DNA of 64,000 bases from Sanderia malayensis (taxonomy: Eukaryota; Cnidaria; Scyphozoa; Semaeostomeae; Pelagiidae): assembly GCA_013076295.1 (NCBI GenBank), contig RQOL01000524.1:124001-188000 (forward strand), written 5' to 3'. Under the pieces are notes generated by a model. It saw nothing but the letters and a program-made list of their open reading frames with translations. It was not told where the DNA came from and did no database searches. Positions 61,781 to 64,000 of the stretch are shown here, piece after piece (position 1 is the stretch's first letter; every line of letters starts with the position of its first letter). Made by a program: the position numbers and the translations under genes.

Positions 61781-64000
61781 TGTATAACAATTTGTTCTCG
61801 TTGAATTGACATGGAATCAAGCGCAAATTGTGGGAATGAATCTAAATAAATTGTGGGAATGAATGTTAATATTACTCAAAAAAGTAACTAAAAGTGCATA
61901 ACAATTTGTTTTCGCTGAATTGACATGGAGTCATGCGCAAATTGTGGGAAGGAATCTTTATTTTGATTAGTGTAAGTTGCGGGAATAAAAGTTAATTTTT
62001 ATTGGTGTAAATTGTTGGAATGAATCCTAATTTTGATTAGTGTAGGTTTCGGGAAAAAAAGTTAATTTTTCTTGGTATAAATTGTGGGAATGAATGTCAA
62101 TATAACTGGAACAAGTAACTAAAGTGTATAACAATTTGTTCTCGCTGAATTGACATGGAATCATGCGCAAATTGTGGGAATGAATCCTAATTTTGATTAG
62201 TGTAAGTTGCGGGAAAAAAGTTAATTTTATTGGTGTAAATTGTGGGAATGAATGTTAATATAACTGGAACAAGTAACTAAAAGTGTATAACAATTTGTTC
62301 CCGCTGAATTGACACGGAATCATGCGCAAATTGTGGGAATGAATCCTAGTTTTGATTAGTGAAAGTTGCGGGAATAAAAGTTGATTTTTATTGGTGTAAA
62401 TTGGGGAAATGAATGTTAATATAACTGGAACAAGTAACTAAAAGAGTATAACAATTTGCTTTCGCTGATTTGACGTGGAATCATGCGCAAATTGTGGGAA
62501 TGAATCCTAATTTTGATTAGTGTAAGTTTCGGGAAAAAAAGTTAATTTTTCTTGGTATAAATTGTGGGAGTGAATGTTATCTTTTATTAGTGTAAATTGT
62601 GGGAAGGAATGTTAATATTACTGAAAAAAGTAACTATAATGTATAACAATTTGTTCTGGCTGAATTGACGTGGAATCATGCGCAAATTGTGGGAATGAAT
62701 GTTAATTTTGATTAGTGTAAGTTGCGGGAATAAAAGTTGATTTTTATTGGTGTAAATTGTAGGAATAAATGTTAATATAACTGGAACAAGTAACTAAAAG
62801 TGTATAACAATTTGTTCTCGCTGAATTGACATGGAATCATGCGCAAATTGTGGGAATGAATCCTAATTTTGGTTAGTGTAAGTTGCGGGAAAAAAGTTAA
62901 TTTTTATTGGTGTAAATAGTGGGAATGAATGTTAATATAACTGGAACAAGTAACTAAAAGTGTATAACAATTTGTTCTCGCTGAATTGACACGGAATCAT
63001 GCGCAAATTGTGGGAATGAATCCTAGTTTTGATTAGTGAAAGTTGCGGGAATAAAAGTTGATTTTTATTGGTGCAAATTGAGGAAATGAATGTTAATATA
63101 ACTGGAACAAGTAACTAAAAGAGTATAACAATTTGCTTTCGCTGATTTGACGTGGAATCATGCGCAAATTGTGGGAATGAATCCTAATTTTGATTGGTGT
63201 AAGTTTCGGGAAAAAAAGTTAATTTTTATTGGTATAAATTGTGGGAGTGAATGTTATCTTTTATTAGTGTAAATTGTGGGAATGAATGTTAATATTACTG
63301 AAAAAAGTAACTGAAAGTGTATAACAATTTGTTCTCGCTGAATTCACATCGAATCATGCGCAAAATGTGGGAAAGAATCCTAATCTTGATTAGTGTAAGT
63401 TGCGGGAATAAAAATTAATTTTTATTGGTGCAAATTGTGGGAATGAATGTTAATATAACTGAAACAAGTAACTAATAGTGTATAACAATTTGTTTTCGCT
63501 GAATTGACGTGGTGTCATGGGCAAATTGTGGGAATGAATGTTAATTTTGATTAGTATAAGTTGCGGGAATAAAAGTTGATTTTTATTGGTGTAAATTGTG
63601 GGAATGAAAGTTAACTTTTATTAGTGTAAATTGTGGGAATCAGTGTTATCATTTATTAGTGTAAATAGAAGTAACTAAAAGTGTATAACAACTTGTTCTG
63701 GCAGAATTGACGTGGAATCATGCGCAAATTGTGGGAATGAATGTTAATTTTGATTAGTATAAGTTGCGGGAATAAAAGTTAATTTTTGTTGGTGTAAATT
63801 GTGGGAATGAGTGTTAACTTTTATTAGTGTAAATTGTGGGAATGAATGTTAATATTACTGAAAAAGTAACTAAAAGTGTATAACAATTTGTTCTCGCTGA
63901 ATTGACGTGGAATCATGCGCAAATTGTGGGAATGAATCTAAATAAATTGTGGGAATGAATGTTAATATTGCTGAAAAAGTAACTAAAAGTGTATAACAGT
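61781..64000 (+). repeat. Mixed tail of the array
   Basis: Satellite only, up to the window edge. From about 62734 the pattern resembles block A/A' again, including 'attttggttagtgtaag' near 62865, at roughly 4.6 kb from the start of A' (58107). The truncated core at 63649 is 4,565 bases beyond the one at 59084. The array clearly continues past position 64000. Confidence 0.75.

Larger units (their letters stand above)
1..64000 (+). repeat. Satellite DNA array filling the window
   Basis: The window consists entirely of head-to-tail copies of one satellite family, on the order of 350 monomers by estimate. Each monomer has a 63-bp core and one to several copies of a related subrepeat of about 35 bp. 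The landmarks 'gtataacaatttg', 'gaattgac' and 'catgcgcaaattgtggg' return every 114-231 bases from the first line to the last. Both ends of the window fall inside the array, so its true length is unknown. No unique sequence, transposon, RNA gene or plausible protein-coding gene interrupts it. The strand is simply the orientation shown; no transcription is implied. Organisation of this kind is typical of eukaryotic heterochromatin; the chromosomal location and species cannot be read from the sequence. Confidence 0.97.

Noticed and set aside
1..64000. CRISPR array.
   Set aside because: The repeats are adjacent and related along their whole length. There are no unique spacers between constant repeats and no cas genes.
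1..64000. Human-type satellite II/III, because 'gggaatgaatg' resembles GGAAT repeats.
   Set aside because: The match is only about ten bases within a 35-bp unit. The rest of the monomer, including the 63-bp core, is not a GGAAT derivative that I can see.
1..64000. Alpha satellite with a CENP-B box, because of a monomer size near 160-170 bp and higher-order units.
   Set aside because: No stretch fits the CENP-B box pattern (TTCG, four bases, A, two bases, CGGG). The two-tier architecture also differs from alpha satellite.
1..64000. Plasmid or phage iterons, or a bacterial repeat region.
   Set aside because: Iteron arrays are short and lie beside replication genes. A 64-kb gene-free array with nested higher-order units is not known in bacteria or phage.

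Overview
The whole 64 kb window is one AT-rich satellite DNA array. I see no gene, RNA gene, transposon, CRISPR array or unique flanking sequence. A hand count on a typical 161-bp monomer gives about 32% GC, with G far in excess of C on the strand shown. No reading frame exceeds about 100 codons, and every modest frame is a by-product of the repeat. This points to a eukaryotic heterochromatic block (centromeric, pericentromeric, subtelomeric or sex-chromosomal). I cannot name the species from sequence alone. Retained CpG sites argue mildly against a heavily methylated vertebrate genome.

The monomer has two tiers. A 63-bp core (a run around 'ggaacaagtaactaaaag', then 'gtataacaatttg', 'cgctgaattgac' and 'ggaatca') alternates with one or more copies of a roughly 35-bp subrepeat ('tgta/tgcg ... 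ttgtgggaatgaa ... ttattag'). Adding or removing subrepeats sets the monomer length: about 54, 114, 160, 195 or 230 bp. Every monomer lies in the same orientation across the window. The one exception is a small inverted insertion near 58.57 kb.

Monomers are grouped into nested higher-order repeats. From left to right: block A (1-3.4 kb); mixed units (3.4-6.6 kb); block B with a 1,530-bp repeat (6.6-10.6 kb); four tandem 389-bp dimers (10.6-12.15 kb); block C with three units of 1.7-2.2 kb (12.1-18.2 kb); block D (18.2-20.9 kb); block E with units of about 3.9-4.0 kb followed by shortened copies (20.9-37.2 kb); block B' (37.3-39.7 kb); a very recent 4,957-bp tandem duplication (39.73-49.65 kb) made mainly of B'/C'-type material; block D' (49.7-53.8 kb); an 873-bp tandem duplication (53.8-55.6 kb); mixed units (55.6-58.1 kb); block A' (58.1-61.8 kb), which matches the start of the window; and a mixed tail to 64 kb. 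The order A-B-C-D-E-B'-C'-D'-A' shows that long segments were copied as well as short ones, as expected from unequal exchange or replication slippage.

Two places look like assembly or consensus problems. Indels cluster at about 24.3-28.0 kb and 33.4-36.4 kb, and an 81-base scrambled stretch lies at 28,018-28,098. The most provocative biological point is that the subrepeat carries TGTGGGAA, the consensus site of the Notch-pathway factor CSL/RBPJ/Su(H), about twice per monomer, with an E2F-like GCGGGAA at the equivalent position of the neighbouring subrepeat.
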